From Sipunculus nudus (Eukaryota > Annelida > Sipuncula > Golfingiida > Sipunculidae): DNA of 64,000 nucleotides. The DNA lies in NCBI GenBank assembly GCA_026874595.1, contig CM049315.1, forward strand, positions 76,991,401 to 77,055,400. Reading direction: 5' to 3'. The position numbers and the translations under genes are program-made. The stretch's first letter is position 1. Each line of letters opens with the position of its first letter. The notes beneath the pieces were generated by a model. That model saw nothing but the letters and a program-made list of their open reading frames with translations, did not search any database and was not told where the DNA came from. Of the stretch, positions 37,433-51,759 are shown piece after piece.

Positions 37433-37474
37433 CAAGAAGATTTAATGGAAAATTAAATCCATTAAATCTTCTTG
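37433..37474. repeat. Perfect inverted repeat, 17-bp arms and 8-bp loop
   Basis: The arms are CAAGAAGATTTAATGGA and its exact reverse complement around AAATTAAA. Flanking sequence matches 39010-39065, which lacks this hairpin. Confidence 0.85.
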
Positions 37475-37499
37475 GCTTTATTAAAACAATACGCGTCTT

Positions 37500-37525
37500 A
37501 GGTCAATCTCTCTGTCTGTCTGTCT

Positions 37526-37580
<55 letters not shown>

Positions 37581-37605
37581 ATATATAAATATATATATAT
37601 ATGTT
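37500..37605. repeat. (CTGT)n/(CT)n/(AT)n compound microsatellite
   Basis: CTGT units, then a CT run, then AT. It follows the phrase 'aaaacaatacgcgtctta' shared with the 39-kb tract. Confidence 0.9.
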
Positions 37606-39065
37606 TAGGAAGAACTTCATCTATACTCACAGGGTCCACGAATCAATTGCTCTTATAGATTTAAACGTAAAAGTTACGAGTGTCTATTTAAACATTTGAC
37701 ATCAATTCATGGACCTTCATTCACAAAACCAAAAGATCACGTTTGGTAAGAAAAGTCGCCTGTTATAAAAAAACATGAACAGCTGAACTGTGTAAGATAC
37801 GACTAACTGTTATAAGAACATCTTGACTAACCTTGATGCGTCGTTTGGGGTGACATCTTTGGGTACCAAACTACACTTGTCTTCATGTGTGGATAGAACC
37901 GTTATTCTTAGCTAGTATATAAACTACCCTGGCAGGAGTTGTGTGAAGTACAAAGGACTTGGCGATGTCGAAATGATGATCACGGCCAAGCTCGAGTACT
38001 CAGTTCAATACTTGGGGGTCCCACGCGCCAGGCTGAGGCGGGCCAACATTGGTTCATTTCACTTCAGAGTGTATTAGCATATTTAAATAAAGCACAAAAG
38101 GGGTTACACTTGCGCCCTCCGGGGAGGCGGTGTTGAACTGAACCTGACTTGTCACGCCAGCCAGCCCGCCGCATCCCTGAGACAATATAGTGAAAGTGAC
38201 TCTATGATCCGTTGTGTCTGTATAATGCTTCCTGGCTGAAACTTAACCCCGGCCTCTGACAGCCTGCAGCCGGCCTTAAAATAAAGGCACCAAGTAACGG
38301 AACCTGAAAATACCGCAATCATTGATCTCGTCCCACATGGTTGAGTTGTACTCCGCACGCCCAAATGGACGCGCAGACCAGCTTACCGAGGGGTGATAAA
38401 TACAATTGCTACCTTCATTAAATATTTATATCGCAGATCATTGAAAATCTACAACCAAACCTATGTTTGTCGCGGGATTCCGAGCAGCCATTGTTCTCTC
38501 GGCCGGATACCCGCTTGTTTCCGGGCAAATACCGTAAATATACGCACGCTTGTTCCCGGCTACTACCGTTAATATAATGAAGCTCAAAGTGCCATGAAAG
38601 ACCTGGGATCAATTCGTATATAATATTCAGAAGGGTCGTCATCAACTCACCTTTTGAGTTATACGGCTGATAATGACGCTTTTAATTTCCGACTAGCTGT
38701 ATTGGCTGTAATTATTATATTAATGTTTCATAAGTCGTGACATCTAAGGCCGGGCCACAGTTTGGCACGCAACTGGCCTGTGATATGCCTAGGTCTCCCT
38801 AATATAAACTTACCCACCACGAAGGGGTAATTACCTTCCCCTGACGTGATGACCTCCTCTTGGCAACTGATATAAAGAACCTGGTTTTCACTCATGCAAT
38901 TACGACAATAATAGTCACTATAACTGAATTCCCCCTGCGTTCCGCGCTTTTTTAGATATAATGAACCGCGCAACTCGTGCTCTTGTTTCCCACAAATCAA
39001 ATAACATGGAGGTAATCAATGTCAACATATCAGTTATATTAAAACAATATACGCGTCTTAACTCG

Positions 39066-39069
<4 letters not shown>

Positions 39070-39119
<50 letters not shown>

Positions 39120-39175
39120 CCTGTCTGTCTCATTCTCTATCTGACTGTCACTCCCGTCACTCTCTCACTCTCCCT

Positions 39176-39220
<45 letters not shown>

Positions 39221-39320
39221 CAATATATATATATATATATTTATATATATTTATATATATTTATATATATATTTATATATATACATATATGTATTCACAC
39301 ACAGACACACACACACACAC
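39070..39320. repeat. Compound (CT)n, (AT)n, (CA)n microsatellite
   Basis: Two CT runs (39070-39118, 39177-39218), then TATATATTTATA-type repeats to about 39291, then CA. Confidence 0.9.
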
Positions 39321-40254
39321 CTATATATACATAAATATTTTCATTAAATGATAAAGCTGATTGTATATAAAGTGTCTAACCAACCGTTGGTCAATGATAG
39401 CTGAAAAAAAAAATCCGAAAATGTAAAACCTGTTGACTGAGACAATACGTGTAGGAGCAACATACCAGAAATATCGATGCAGTTAAAACCCTAAAATATA
39501 ACGAGATGGTTTAAATTAATCTCTGGAAATGGTCGTATGATCTGAATACTGGATAGCAGATATCAACGTGTCACTAAACGGAACAATGTTAAATACCCTC
39601 CAATCTCTGAAGTATCCCTTGGATACGTGTTAGTTTTATCCAGAGGTCGGCGGAATACAGACTCGACAGCTCACCCCTGACACCTGTCACTAAGTGAGAG
39701 AAAACCCATCATAAACTACACTGCTGGTTCGTTTGCTTCCATAGGCGGCTCAATCAGTGTATTAGTGGAGAAAGAAGGAAATCCGGTTCGTGGTGTGAGC
39801 AGACTTTCACACCACACTGAACTAGCATTACGCTGATGTAATACCAGGTCTCGCGTGATCTCAAGCCCAGCGGGATTCCAAAATCTCCCGATCTCCGTGG
39901 AGATCAGGGCACGTGCTGTAAACCAAACAACTGTAATCGCGACCACATTACAACAGTTTTCAAGTATCCCGACGCTATGGGCGGTGAATCTGCAATTTGC
40001 GTGATATTTACAGTTCCGCACTCAGTATATAGCAATGTCGCTTCGAGCTGAAATTTGAACCAAACATTCTAAAGGGCATATTTATAATTCATATAAAATA
40101 AAAAGGGTCAGTCAATCCTGTCTGTAAAAATATATGTAAAAAAAAATAAGTGCGTATTGTGTCATTTTCTTCTATTTTTTCGTTCAATGTAAGCCAGTGT
40201 TCTTCCTCTATAACGCTTAAGGGATGCAGGGCTTCATGTCACTTTAATATCAAC

Positions 40255-40345
40255 CTACTTGAACCGAAAGGGGTTTGAACCTGCGACCGATAGAATGCAT
40301 GATCGAGTGTTTAACGGGTGTGATCTTCATCCGTTACGAAACTCG
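40255..40345 (-). mobile_element. Possible tRNA-like SINE head remnant
   Basis: The minus strand carries a B-box GGTTCAAACCCC preceded by GGTCGC and a plausible degenerate A-box about 50 nt upstream. No tail or second copy was seen in the window. Confidence 0.3.
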
Positions 40346-43300
40346 GGAGGGTGGGGGGGGGGGGGTGAATGAAATAATGAATAAATCACATGAATGAAAA
40401 TAAAAGTAATTCCTAGTGATGGTTATAATATACTGTGAAAAGAAACACAACACTCGAGTACAGAATAATAATTTTTGGATTTAACGATCGTCTAAATCAG
40501 AATAATCATCCACATGATCACTGTCCACCTGATCATTTCCCAGAACACGAACGTCTAAATGAACTCGCCCATCTGAAATCGTCCATTTAACATATTATCG
40601 TTAAAAGGGATGCTTTCATGTATAAAATCCTGATTATCGTATATGGTTTTTTAAATTTGAAATGTAAGGTCATGTAAAAGTGCTTGTCTATAGAGTCTGA
40701 TTTGTTCACATGTTCATGCATGTCAATAATTCAGATCAACATTTAGATCTTTTCCTATGTTATCTGAGTTTACATTTCTCCTTTCAATCACTGTGAGATC
40801 TGTAGTTTACAGAACTCAGAAGTAAAGTCCTACCCTTTACAGACCTCTCAGGTAAAGCCGCTCGAATTGGATATAAAATCTATTGTGCCGCTGTCAAGTG
40901 AAGTGTCATTGGGTACAAATACTGGACCTCATGCCGGACAATCAGGGTGTCCACAATCTGTCCGTAATTGGCCGCGCGGTGGAAGCAAATCAGTGGCACC
41001 TATTCCTCACAAAATGAACTCCCATTTGGCAGCTCGCTCTTCATCGAGAACACAAGAGAGAGATTATGAGCCTTCAGTCCTGAGCGTGTATCAGATTTGT
41101 TTTTCAGCTATAGACACCTTGCTTGGGGGTATACTATTTGAGTTTTGTAGCAAGATCTTGACCGTGATATTGTTGTGTGTTGGCCAGAAGGACAACAATA
41201 AGTGAAGCGTTGTAAATATGCCATGCATAATGTAACCTAAACGAAGCGCTGGAATTACAGCCCAAACAACGCCGGTCGCTGGTCACTTAATATCAAGCCT
41301 GTTATTAGTGCGTCACATGATAGGACCAGAAGTGATTAAACTGGCCGTTTTCCTTTGTGGAACCGACTAATTCCAGTACAAAGTTTCTAATCATCTTGAT
41401 CATGCGATTACGTCGATTCCTGCGGCCATTTTCCGGCTGACTAGAGCACGGAATCAGACCCACCGACCTAATCTATTTTTCACGTCCCCTTATGGACAAA
41501 GCACTGAGTGATGGATGGTCATCTACCTTGGCAGTGGTCACTTTGTGGTCAGCGGGAAGACTCGCCTCAGGTGAGGGAACCACTGTCTAGGGACAATTCG
41601 TCATTCGGACATGACTAAACGTGTTTGCTGGCCACATGGTTAATGTAACTACTATTATTTGACCAGCGGTCAGCTTTGATATGGTTTACTCAGGCACATC
41701 AATTACGCATGGACGAGGAAGTCGATCATGAAATGATAACTTCCAGGAATCAATACTGAATAGTACATCTGTGCAGTACCCTGGTACATCTGGATAGTGT
41801 ACAATATGTATACACTGGAATATGTGTCTGGGCAGTGTACGATACATTAACATATATGTACTAGATCTATATAGTATATCTGGCACACAAAAGCCTCAGA
41901 GAGCCCTGACACTATACATGTCAATATCTCAAAACCATTTTTTGGTTTTTCCTGTATCATGTTTCTTTCTAACTTACTATTGAATTTTCAATTTTAATTC
42001 AATAAAAATAAATCTCATTTTTAAATATGAAAGAATTATGGTATTAAGGGAAAAACAAAATAAACGCTTCTGAAATATTTTCATGTAGTTTGATATTAGC
42101 CAACTGAAGAGGGATTTGCTGTTACTGGTTGCTTAAAATTGTGTCTCGTTTTAATTTTTAAATGTCAAAATTGTAACAATTTCTTATAAAATTTAATGTG
42201 AATTTCACAAATACATATTCCATCAGATGCAGAAAGAACGCTACACCAGGTTTTAAAATGACATTTACTTAATTCATGGATCTAATATTGATCTTAAATT
42301 ACTTTTAGGCTGATTTTAATCAAGGGAATTTTGTCAAGGATGTTATAAATTAACCAGGATTCATGACAATTTACTATCAAATAGTAAACGTATCATGATC
42401 ATTATTACATAAATGCTGCATAAATTACATTCACGCCCCTCGTTGGTGCATGCATGGTCTCTGCCTAATTTTCTGAATGTTGAGATTTTTTAACTGCTGA
42501 TAATGATCATGGCGGAAACAAAAGTCTCAAATATACTGTTGTTTACTTCATATTCGCATATATCTTTTTTGCGATTTTAACTTTTCCAGTCTTTCGCGTG
42601 GTTTCAGTTTCGCGATTTCACCAAGCAGTTACTTACACTTGGTATATCTATCATTATAAAATGTTGCAATATTCACGAAAAAATCCTAAAAAAAATTACC
42701 AAGACCAATGGAAATATCAAATGAGTGTAAATTCTTGTTCATTAGCGCACGGATCTGTCGATATTAATTGTATCATTGGTTTTGCCTTTGAGTTTTTGTT
42801 GTTACAGGCATGGGTGATGTACACGAGATGCCAGTTAAGTATGAATCACCTTTCAACAGCTAGTGTGGATGGGGTTTCTTATTATATTTATTGTCGCGAC
42901 AATTTCTCGTTCGCGAATTTGAAACCCTCGCGAACACAAAGCCACACACAGTATCATCAGAGGGCCCCAGAGGGTTAAAATCCCCATTATCAGCAAAAAA
43001 AAAAAAACCTTTTTGATTGTTTTCCCCATGTTTTAATGACAAATCCGCCCCCAAGAGTTGTGAATCTATAGGATATCATTTCCTCAATGTAAATGATACT
43101 CACCCCATTATGATAAATTCTGGACCCGGTGCTGCATGATTGTATTAAATCAAGGCACGGGTATATAATGGTAAGACATTATTCCATCTACACACAACCC
43201 ATCATTGTAGGACATACATGATAAATATCACTGATACATTTTGATTAATGCGCTTCTCAAATATTCTTATAGAAACTGGTATACACTGAACAGTATACAG

Positions 43301-43379
43301 TAAGATGCAAATGCTATACGCATTCAGTAATCAAGTTTATATGTGTCTTGTAATAAACCATAGTACTTTCATCTGTTAA

Positions 43380-43382
<3 letters not shown>

Positions 43383-43452
<70 letters not shown>
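43383..43452. repeat. (AT)n microsatellite
   Basis: About 70 bp of uninterrupted AT. Confidence 0.95.
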
Positions 43453-43455
<3 letters not shown>

Positions 43456-45279
43456 GAGTATGATTATCAGAAGTCCATAACTGCGACTTTGTTTACAGTT
43501 GATATATATATGGAGGTTTTTTATTTATTAAAATATATGATTTTTCCATTAAAGTTCACGCGATGAAGAGGTATACCTTATTTGCTAGAAATACTAATCT
43601 ATGAACGGTACGTGCATGTTTATAAACGTTTAATATGACACAATGAAAATAATTTTAAAAAATTGTAATATGTAAACGTCATTTGCATGCATATCTATAC
43701 CAACTGTCAAAGTGCATGACCAATTAAAGTTATCAATTCTACATTTAGAGAATCAGTTTATTTATATGCTCCAAGAGACAAATGTCATAATCAGTTTGAC
43801 AGGATTTTACAGTTCATTGTATATAAAGTCCCTTAATTAGGGTACTCTCTGCTTGATTAATTGTGATTTTCTGGACGTGACATCATTTCACACCCAGATA
43901 AACCGATACACCTCTGGTTTGCCGGAAGGTTGCCATCTGTAATGTCATTTCCGTATCCGGTTTCGATCCACATAGATATCTTCCGGTTGGTTAACATTTC
44001 ATACCAATAACTTCCAGCAAGCTGACTGTCGTGCAAATAACTCCTAAAAATTGTTTCCTCCGAAAGAGATCTTTCTAATAGGGAGCAATTTAACTTCTTT
44101 ATATATTTTACAGCAAAGGTGCAAATGCGTATTTCAGTTTACTAAGTTGCTATATAGAAGCTTTAATTATTTCCTTAGCTTATATCTTTTATAGTTAATA
44201 TTCTACGACATCTGAATAAGTGCTGCGAATGTTCTACCGACAGTTACTTTTGTTTGGTATGCTCCGTTCCATCAACCTGCACATGTGTCCACCTGTTTTT
44301 TTAGATTATTTTCTAGAAAGCTTATATTTTTAATACTTTCCTAGAAAACATATTGTGGAAGTAAAACTCTGGTGTGGCAAGCAAACATTTTACAATTAAT
44401 CTCCAGTTTATGTTTTACAACTTTTTACACTTTCCAATGATTTGACTGATCAGATGTGTCACTGCATGAGTAGCGGTCTTTCTTTTGCTGGTCATATTTT
44501 TAGAGTGTTAACATGAAATCATCCAATCAGCAGCTTTCAACTGAGGCTGTTTTTGCTTGAATGTGACCAATGACCTTGACCGCCACAAGTGGTGCTGATA
44601 TGTTGTAAAAAATGGACTGATTTTTCATATTTGAAAACAGGTGGACATGCAGGAGGGGATGAAACAGACTATAAATAATAGCATTTATAAACACAAGTAT
44701 TATTTGTTTTCTTTGCAGTTCTGTCAAATGTTAAAGGTGCCCATTCACCTACTTTTGGAAAGAAAGTTTATGTGATTTCTGGTCCCTCTGTTTATATATT
44801 AATGATCTAAGGGTAAATTTGGTTGTGAAAAATTCTTATAACGCCTTCGTAAAAGATGTGGGAACTTGTTTATCAACAACATGTTTGTAAAAACAGCAAT
44901 GTTGACCATCGGGAAACACATGTAGCCTAAGGTGGTAGGATGCATATGTGCGGAGGAAGAAAGGTCACTTGTTGCGAAACGCCATTTGCAAAGCTATGGC
45001 TATAATCTCACTTGCTGCCAGATGCCCTTGTTGCATGAATTTGTTTTATTTTGGCGGTCCCCCACATATTCTAAACACGTTGATATAAACAAAATAAGCA
45101 GCCTGTGTGTAAAGATATCCACGTTTTCTGGCCTATTTTTTTTTATAAAAGCTTTAATGGATTACCTTTAGTTTATAAAAGTCTGATATAGGTGTTTGGG
45201 CCCCTTTAAGTATTTTGTTTAAAGAAGCCTCTGTTCTATATTGTACATCTATAAACTCAGCATTCATTTCCTTAGTAGA

Positions 45280-45315
<36 letters not shown>

Positions 45316-46500
45316 AGTATTCTAAAACGGCATGCATTACTTCCTCCTTTCTTGTTATTTTTAAGGCGGGTTACGTCTGTGAAATAGCTGATCTTTTGTA
45401 ATTGATGACGATATAAAATATAAAGCTGAGAATCTAACTTTTTTTGGATTAAAGCACTTCTTGTGTATACATTCGCTGTGATATAACCATGACAACCACT
45501 GAATGGAATGCCAATATACACTGCTGTTTAGATAATATAAAACATTATAAAGGTTTATTACTTACCCATAAATCAGTCGATATAAACGGTTTCACCTGTT
45601 TTTGTGAAAAGCACACATTATTTGTTCACCGGTATCCCATAAAGCAGAGTAACTTTGACTTACGGCAATGAATTATATACAGGAAACCGACCTCTGCTAC
45701 AAGTTTGCATTATAAGTTTTAGAAAAGTTTACTCATAAATGCGTGCCTCACCCCGAAGCCTGTTGCGACAGTTCAAACACGCTCTCTCTCTCTCTTTCTC
45801 TCTCTCAACCATTGATCAAGTGCCTAGCGTTATCATAATTAATTAAATGAATATAACAATTTTGTCTTTCTCTGTTTATTATATCAACATGTAACTATCA
45901 CACATTTTAACAATTAACACCCTTTGCCCTTATTTCCCTTCCTAATATTTTTTTCTGTTTAAATTCACTGGTAACACATAACATATGATGGCATGTGATG
46001 GCGAACATAAAAAAATCACACATAAATCTAACTTACCTGACGCGGGATACCAGAGATCGTCAAAAATTCATTAAATCAATTCTTGGTAACTCTGCTATCC
46101 AGGTGTGCGGTATCGGTGTGAGCGACCTCTCAGAGCACAGAGTGTTGCGCAGTTATTGTAAAATGCTTCTGGGAGAAAGACATAAGGGACTGAGCTAGTT
46201 ATCCAGGAGTGATGCCCCGAGGCCTGACTCTCGCTATATACAACACCTATATCTGTGTGTTAGCCAGGTGGACAGTGCTTCGAGAGAGCCTCGTTATGGG
46301 CACGCTGCCGTGCACGTGCAGCTCATGTTTATACAAGTTAATGAATTAGATCGTGTTTCCTGCGCCTCTTTCTTTATTGTCCTACTAATGGTTTCTCCCT
46401 ATCTTGAAAGAATAGTTTCAAACGAGGGTAAACGCTTGTAATTGCACATGCATGGTAACAACAGTAGGAAAAATGTGTATGCTTGAAAGCTTTGTTACGA

Positions 46501-46508
46501 ATATATAT

Positions 46509-46550
<42 letters not shown>

Positions 46551-46914
46551 AAAACTTGTATGTTAATTATAATTTTATGGTTGCATAACATATAAGAAAG
46601 GGAAAAATATATGTTTTAGTACTGTATACCCTAAATTATATTCAGTTGTGTTGTATAACTTAACTCTGTATAGCTAAATAAATAATCTATGTAAACATGT
46701 ATACCAAACTACCACACCACCTGTGTCACATACAAAATATTCGTGACTAATGACAAAGCCCAAATATCTTGATTAGCACCATTAATTTACTAACATTCAT
46801 ATGTACACACAAATATATATAAGGGTATATCACTGGAGTGTTGTTTTTTTTGCTGTCAAGGGTCCGAAGAATCATGTCTTTCAGCTATGTATATTTTTGC
46901 ATTTTTATGACAAA

Positions 46915-46953
<39 letters not shown>
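46501..46953. repeat. Two (AT)n tracts
   Basis: AT runs at about 46501-46550 and 46917-46953, with unique sequence between. Confidence 0.9.
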
Positions 46954-46957
<4 letters not shown>

Positions 46958-47998
46958 ATTTAAATGAATATTTCAATGTTTATCCGATGAAACGTTTGCA
47001 AATGTTAAAGTTGAATGAGCGCTTTGTTATATTCATTGAAACAAAACAAACATATTTTTCCCTTGAAACGTTTTAAAAATATCCAGTCTGATCGAGTGCT
47101 TTGTTCTTTTGTGTATATACAGAACCCGCTCAAGATACAAGTCCACTTTGTGATCAGTGGAGACGAACTGTAAGTCCACTTGGTAACAGATTACAATCAT
47201 GGGCATGCCCTCGGCTGATCCGGACTGAAGATCACGAAACTCTAAACCACAATGACGCAACGACTACTAGAGAATAATCCGTCCAAATATTTTGTGAGCA
47301 GTGTCTTGAATTAGTGCGTTGTTGACGTTTCCATAACGCGGGCTCTCCGCTTTCTCTATAAGACTTCTCTATTCCTCTCCAGAGAGCTGGTGCGTACCGC
47401 GAGGTAAAGTAAATCTTGTTGTTTCTTTGATCAGAACTAGGTGAAAAGTAAGTGGACCTGTGTAATGATGTTTGGAGAAGCGACCAGACAACATGCCAAG
47501 ACTTTGTTACAATGTTTAAAGACGAATAAACACTGGGCCGTGCCAAATCAATTGTACGCACTTCTAAGTTCGGAGTGTCTTGTGTGGTTGGGAATTACAA
47601 GCACGCCCGGCGCTAAACATGGTTTTGTCTTTATGAAAACAAGAACAAACTTTGATGTTGAAACGGCGTTACATCAGGACGCTGCTAAATATTGGTACAG
47701 TGAAGGAATTACAGGAAGTACGGATAAAACAATTCCCCATTTATCTTTGCTAGCTTGCGCATGTCTGTTCGCAGCCGATTCATGACGAAACTCGGCCTTT
47801 CATGTCTTGAAGACAAGAACAGTGCAAATTATTGGTCTATAGACTACCACCTGATAAAGCAAAAAAAAAAAAAAATTAATAAATAAAAGAAAACTAACTC
47901 ATGATTGGCTGATGGACAGAAATTTGCATGGCAGGTAATCTTGGGCCTTGGATATAAAAATTAATTACTTCGTAAATTTAAGTTCGATCGTGTGCATG

Positions 47999-48049
<51 letters not shown>

Positions 48050-49632
48050 AATGAAGCACCTGTATGAGAAAAGAAATGTGAACCATCAAATCAAACAATT
48101 CAATTTATAATTAGATTAACCTTTATTATATTTGCAGCTGAATTTAAATTGAGCATATCATTAGTAGAGTTTCATGTAATGATAAGGACGCTCATTCGAA
48201 TATCCTTTGTGCAAAATATGATTGGAGCAGTGCGGGAAAAATTGATCATATACGAACACATTATATGCATGAGCAAAATGATAACTTTGGTACCTTTTAT
48301 AAGGCCTCCCTTATAGGATTGATGAGTTTATTTCTAAATCAATATTTGGGTGAATTGTTATTTTTTCGGGGGGGGGGGGGGGGGGCGGGCCAAAACTGCC
48401 GCCTCCAAATATAAAACCCCCGACGAGATAATTTTTATTTAATTTCTCTGTTCTATCCGTGTTTGTGCCTAATCTTCCTAACGACTGAAACAGACATTTG
48501 GTCTAAGTAAAAGTCCAAGGTCAGGGATTTGCAAGTATTATTTATTTCTGACCTTGGCCTAATTTTTAAGGTCGTACACTGCATTACTTATTCCCTATAA
48601 CCCTCAGCAGAAGGACCGCACGGGGGGGGGGGGGGGGGCTTTCATGGATTGCTCGGTGATTGCTAACATGCATCTAGTTGCAATGCTGTAATTAATCATC
48701 AAGACAATTTACTAATACCATAATTCATGCTTCATATATATACTTTCTCTGCATTTTTAGATGTCTTTATGATTTATTACAGTTCCTCTCATATATACTT
48801 GCGGTAATTTTTTAAAAAGATTTTTGCATGAGTTAGTGGTAATTATTAAAAACACGAGAAAGAATAACACTCGATGGAGCATCGGAAAAGAAGATAAATA
48901 TGCAGCAATCCATGCAGAATACGAAACGTCAGATTCAATCCTTTGTTCTCATGTCGACATGAGGAAGTACGCGTCAGCCAGAGTAGACGTGATGATTTCA
49001 TTCAAGTATACACACATTCCGGGTCTAACAAAAACATTTGCTTGTTATCGTATTCTAAGGCCTGTTATCAGAACACCTGGGCGAGGTCGGATGCAATCAA
49101 CACAAACAGGTAATTTTTACTGACCGAGTCATAAGTTCCAGATGGCTTCCAAGGAGTCATAAGTGCGGGGATTATATATTCACTCTTTTCCTGAGGAGGA
49201 GAAAAAAGGCACTTCATTCATCAGAGAGTATGTATGGTAAGTGTTCTTTTTTTTTACAGAAAATGGCGCGAGCCGCGCGTAAAATGATCAGCAGGTATAA
49301 CCAATGTCAAATATTTGTAGTGCATGTCTTAGATGGGAGATCCTGTTGTTCTCACAAAACTGCATCTGGATTTGTTAAGAAGGTTAGTCGCGTGATTTGC
49401 GCATGCGCACTCTGTCTTAGTCTACTAAGAAAAACAGGAGGCCGTATCAGCCGCAACCAGAACATCTCGGCAGGACCATTTATAGTCAATCAACAGGACA
49501 ACAAACCAGGATGAATAACAAAATCTTAATCAGGAAGTGTCAAGTTACGTCGCACAAGCCACGGGGGCTGCAAATACGCTCGTTATTAAGCCATGTGTGG
49601 CAATGTTATCGACTGATAATGTGTTATAACAG

Positions 49633-49669
49633 GAGAGAGAGAGAAATAAGGGAGAGAGAGAGAAATAAA

Positions 49670-49727
<58 letters not shown>
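49633..49727. repeat. (GA)n microsatellite
   Basis: A GA tract of about 95 bp with a few AAATAA interruptions. Confidence 0.95.
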
Positions 49728-49729
<2 letters not shown>

Positions 49730-49740
49730 AAGTCACTTGT

Positions 49741-49865
49741 CAGGGGCGGATCCAGGATTTTGGAAAGAGGAGGGTCACGCCCAGGAAGAATGAAAGAAAA
49801 CCTGAAAAAAAGTTCGTTTCGGTCAGGACCGCCCGCCCCACCCCATCCCTCTGGATCCGCCACTG
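49741..49865. mobile_element. MITE with CAGGGGCGGATCCAGG termini (125 bp)
   Basis: The left end CAGGGGCGGATCCAGG and the right end, reverse-complemented CAGTGGCGGATCCAGA, form 15-16-bp terminal inverted repeats. This terminus recurs widely in animal genomes, from memory. No coding capacity; superfamily not assigned. Confidence 0.7.
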
Positions 49866-49924
49866 CTTTAATCGTGTAAGAGGGAAGAATTTACAAAGTT
49901 ATCAAACGCATGCATATGGCTCAG

Positions 49925-49993
49925 AAAGAGAGCGAGAGGGCGAGAGACAGACAGACAGACAGACAGAGAGAGAGGGAGGGAGGGAGGGAGTGG

Positions 49994-50032
<39 letters not shown>

Positions 50033-50060
50033 ACACAAACAGACAGAGAGAGTGACAGAC

Positions 50061-50091
<31 letters not shown>

Positions 50092-50105
50092 GAGACAGAC
50101 AGACA
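49925..50105. repeat. (GACA)n/(GA)n/(GGGA)n compound tract
   Basis: Alternating GACA, GA and GGGA blocks. Long open frames in several phases here are artefacts of simple sequence. Confidence 0.95.
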
Positions 50106-50927
50106 TACCGTGATCAGCTGACCAGTGATGTTTAATATGGTTTCTTGTGAGCGATTAAAACCAAAGAGTGACGTGTGTGTACACAATATAAGAGCGGGAT
50201 TTTTTTTTTCGTTTTGCGTATAAGAAACAACATATATAAGGCGTGTTTAAGGCGGGGAGATAGATACTTGCTTAGACTCCATTCATTGACCTGTATGATG
50301 CATCTTATGGCCAACTGTGCAACAAATTTGCAAATGTTTCTATAAAACTCCTACATGACGAGCACCGGAGAACAAGCGCATGTGAGGCATAAACACCATC
50401 CCCTCTACGTCAGTGTACCGTACTGTTACCAAAGGAAGAGGTGCGGTGCCACTTTAAACGTCTTTTGATGTAACCGGAGTTCGTGGAGTGCAGGGTAGAA
50501 GATGATCACAGTGAATTGTGGAGGGGGCTTTATTATCATTCCTAAGTATGTTTGCAATTAGTATGCCCAGCTGTTTATGAGTTTAACCTGTTATGACAGC
50601 GATAAGGAAACGTTAGGTCCTGAGTTACTACCAACGCTTCGTCCCATAATCCTCGGTTTACCGTAAGCATGCGTTACACCTGTTCTCCGCCATTACCGTG
50701 GAGTGTAAATAAACGACATTCTAACGAAAGCTTAATCGCCTCCAGACAAAACCTATAAAATAATGACCCCAAATTGTGTTCACGTTTCAAGGTCACGCAA
50801 GGACAAATGGTTTTATGTTCACGGGTCAGTCAGTGTAATTGTAACGCTTTTGTCAGCTTTTTTGCAATACAAAAAATGAATTATTAAACGTACACCCAGG
50901 TGCTTACACAAAACGAGCGCAAGTTAA

Positions 50928-51055
50928 CTCTGTCTCTATCTCTGTCTCTGTCCCTGTCTCACTCTATCTCTCTTTCTCTATCTCTGTCTCTCTCTCTCTG
51001 TGTTTTGTCCCTGTCTCTCTGTCTATCTCTCTCTCTTTCCCCCAGTTCTCTCTCG
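50928..51055. repeat. Imperfect (CT)n tract
   Basis: CTCTGTCT-type repeats of about 125 bp. Confidence 0.9.
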
Positions 51056-51690
51056 AGATTATATAAATCCAGTCATTGTCGGAATCTGAAAATTATAGGA
51101 AACGTGGATAAACAAAATAGAACATATTTATCCGACAGAAAGACAGGTAGACAGACAGATGAACAAAGATGAAGGGTGAAAGATTAACTCGTCCAAGATT
51201 AATTTATTTGACGGATGTATGACAAATTAACCTTAATAGGCGAATGCTAGCATGACACACAAATGCGGAAGCCAGTGACAGACAAAGGTTTTCTATTAGT
51301 GTGACTAGTAAATGGTGCATTACATATAACGAGATATCCTGGCTGAGGTTGGGGTTTAGATGATTAACCCCGGAATGGGCGGGGTGGGGGGGGGGGTTCA
51401 CTCGGGTGTGTTAAATAAATACGGCACCACAATGATGCACGTACATCAGCATGACTAACAGGATAAATTTCAGCCTTGTTATGTGCATCAGATGCCTCAG
51501 ATTTCCGATGGTCTGCGTATATAAAGAGGGGGCTGTTTAGGCGATTATGATATGTTCGCATCTGGTGGGCAGGTTTTTCACACAAACACTTACATAAATA
51601 CACCTATCCTTGGTAGGCTGGTTCCCTCAGCTGTAAATTATTACAGCATCACCAAGACATGAACATGCCATGACCATTAGACGAGGCAGA

Positions 51691-51759
51691 CAGGGGCCGA
51701 TCCAGAGTTTGGGAAGGGGGGTGGCTGCAGTTGATAGTTTAACACGAAGTCGACCCCTG
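51691..51759. mobile_element. Miniature relative of the GGATCCAGG MITE (69 bp)
   Basis: It starts CAGGGGCCGATCCAGAG and ends CGACCCCTG, giving short imperfect inverted ends like those of the 49741 element with most of the interior lost. Confidence 0.45.

Noticed and set aside
47441-47785. 114-residue open frame as a gene
   Set aside because: The frame begins without ATG; the first Met is at 47465. No family recognised, no splice partners and no upstream promoter signal.
48824-49514. Two successive plus-strand frames of 99 and 94 residues as exons
   Set aside because: Composition is protein-like in places, but there is no family resemblance and no consistent acceptor/donor pair joining them.
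49902-50186. Open frames through GA/CT tracts (also near 814, 27346, 39000, 50900)
   Set aside because: Simple-sequence translations (Ser-Leu or Glu-Arg runs) with no biological support.
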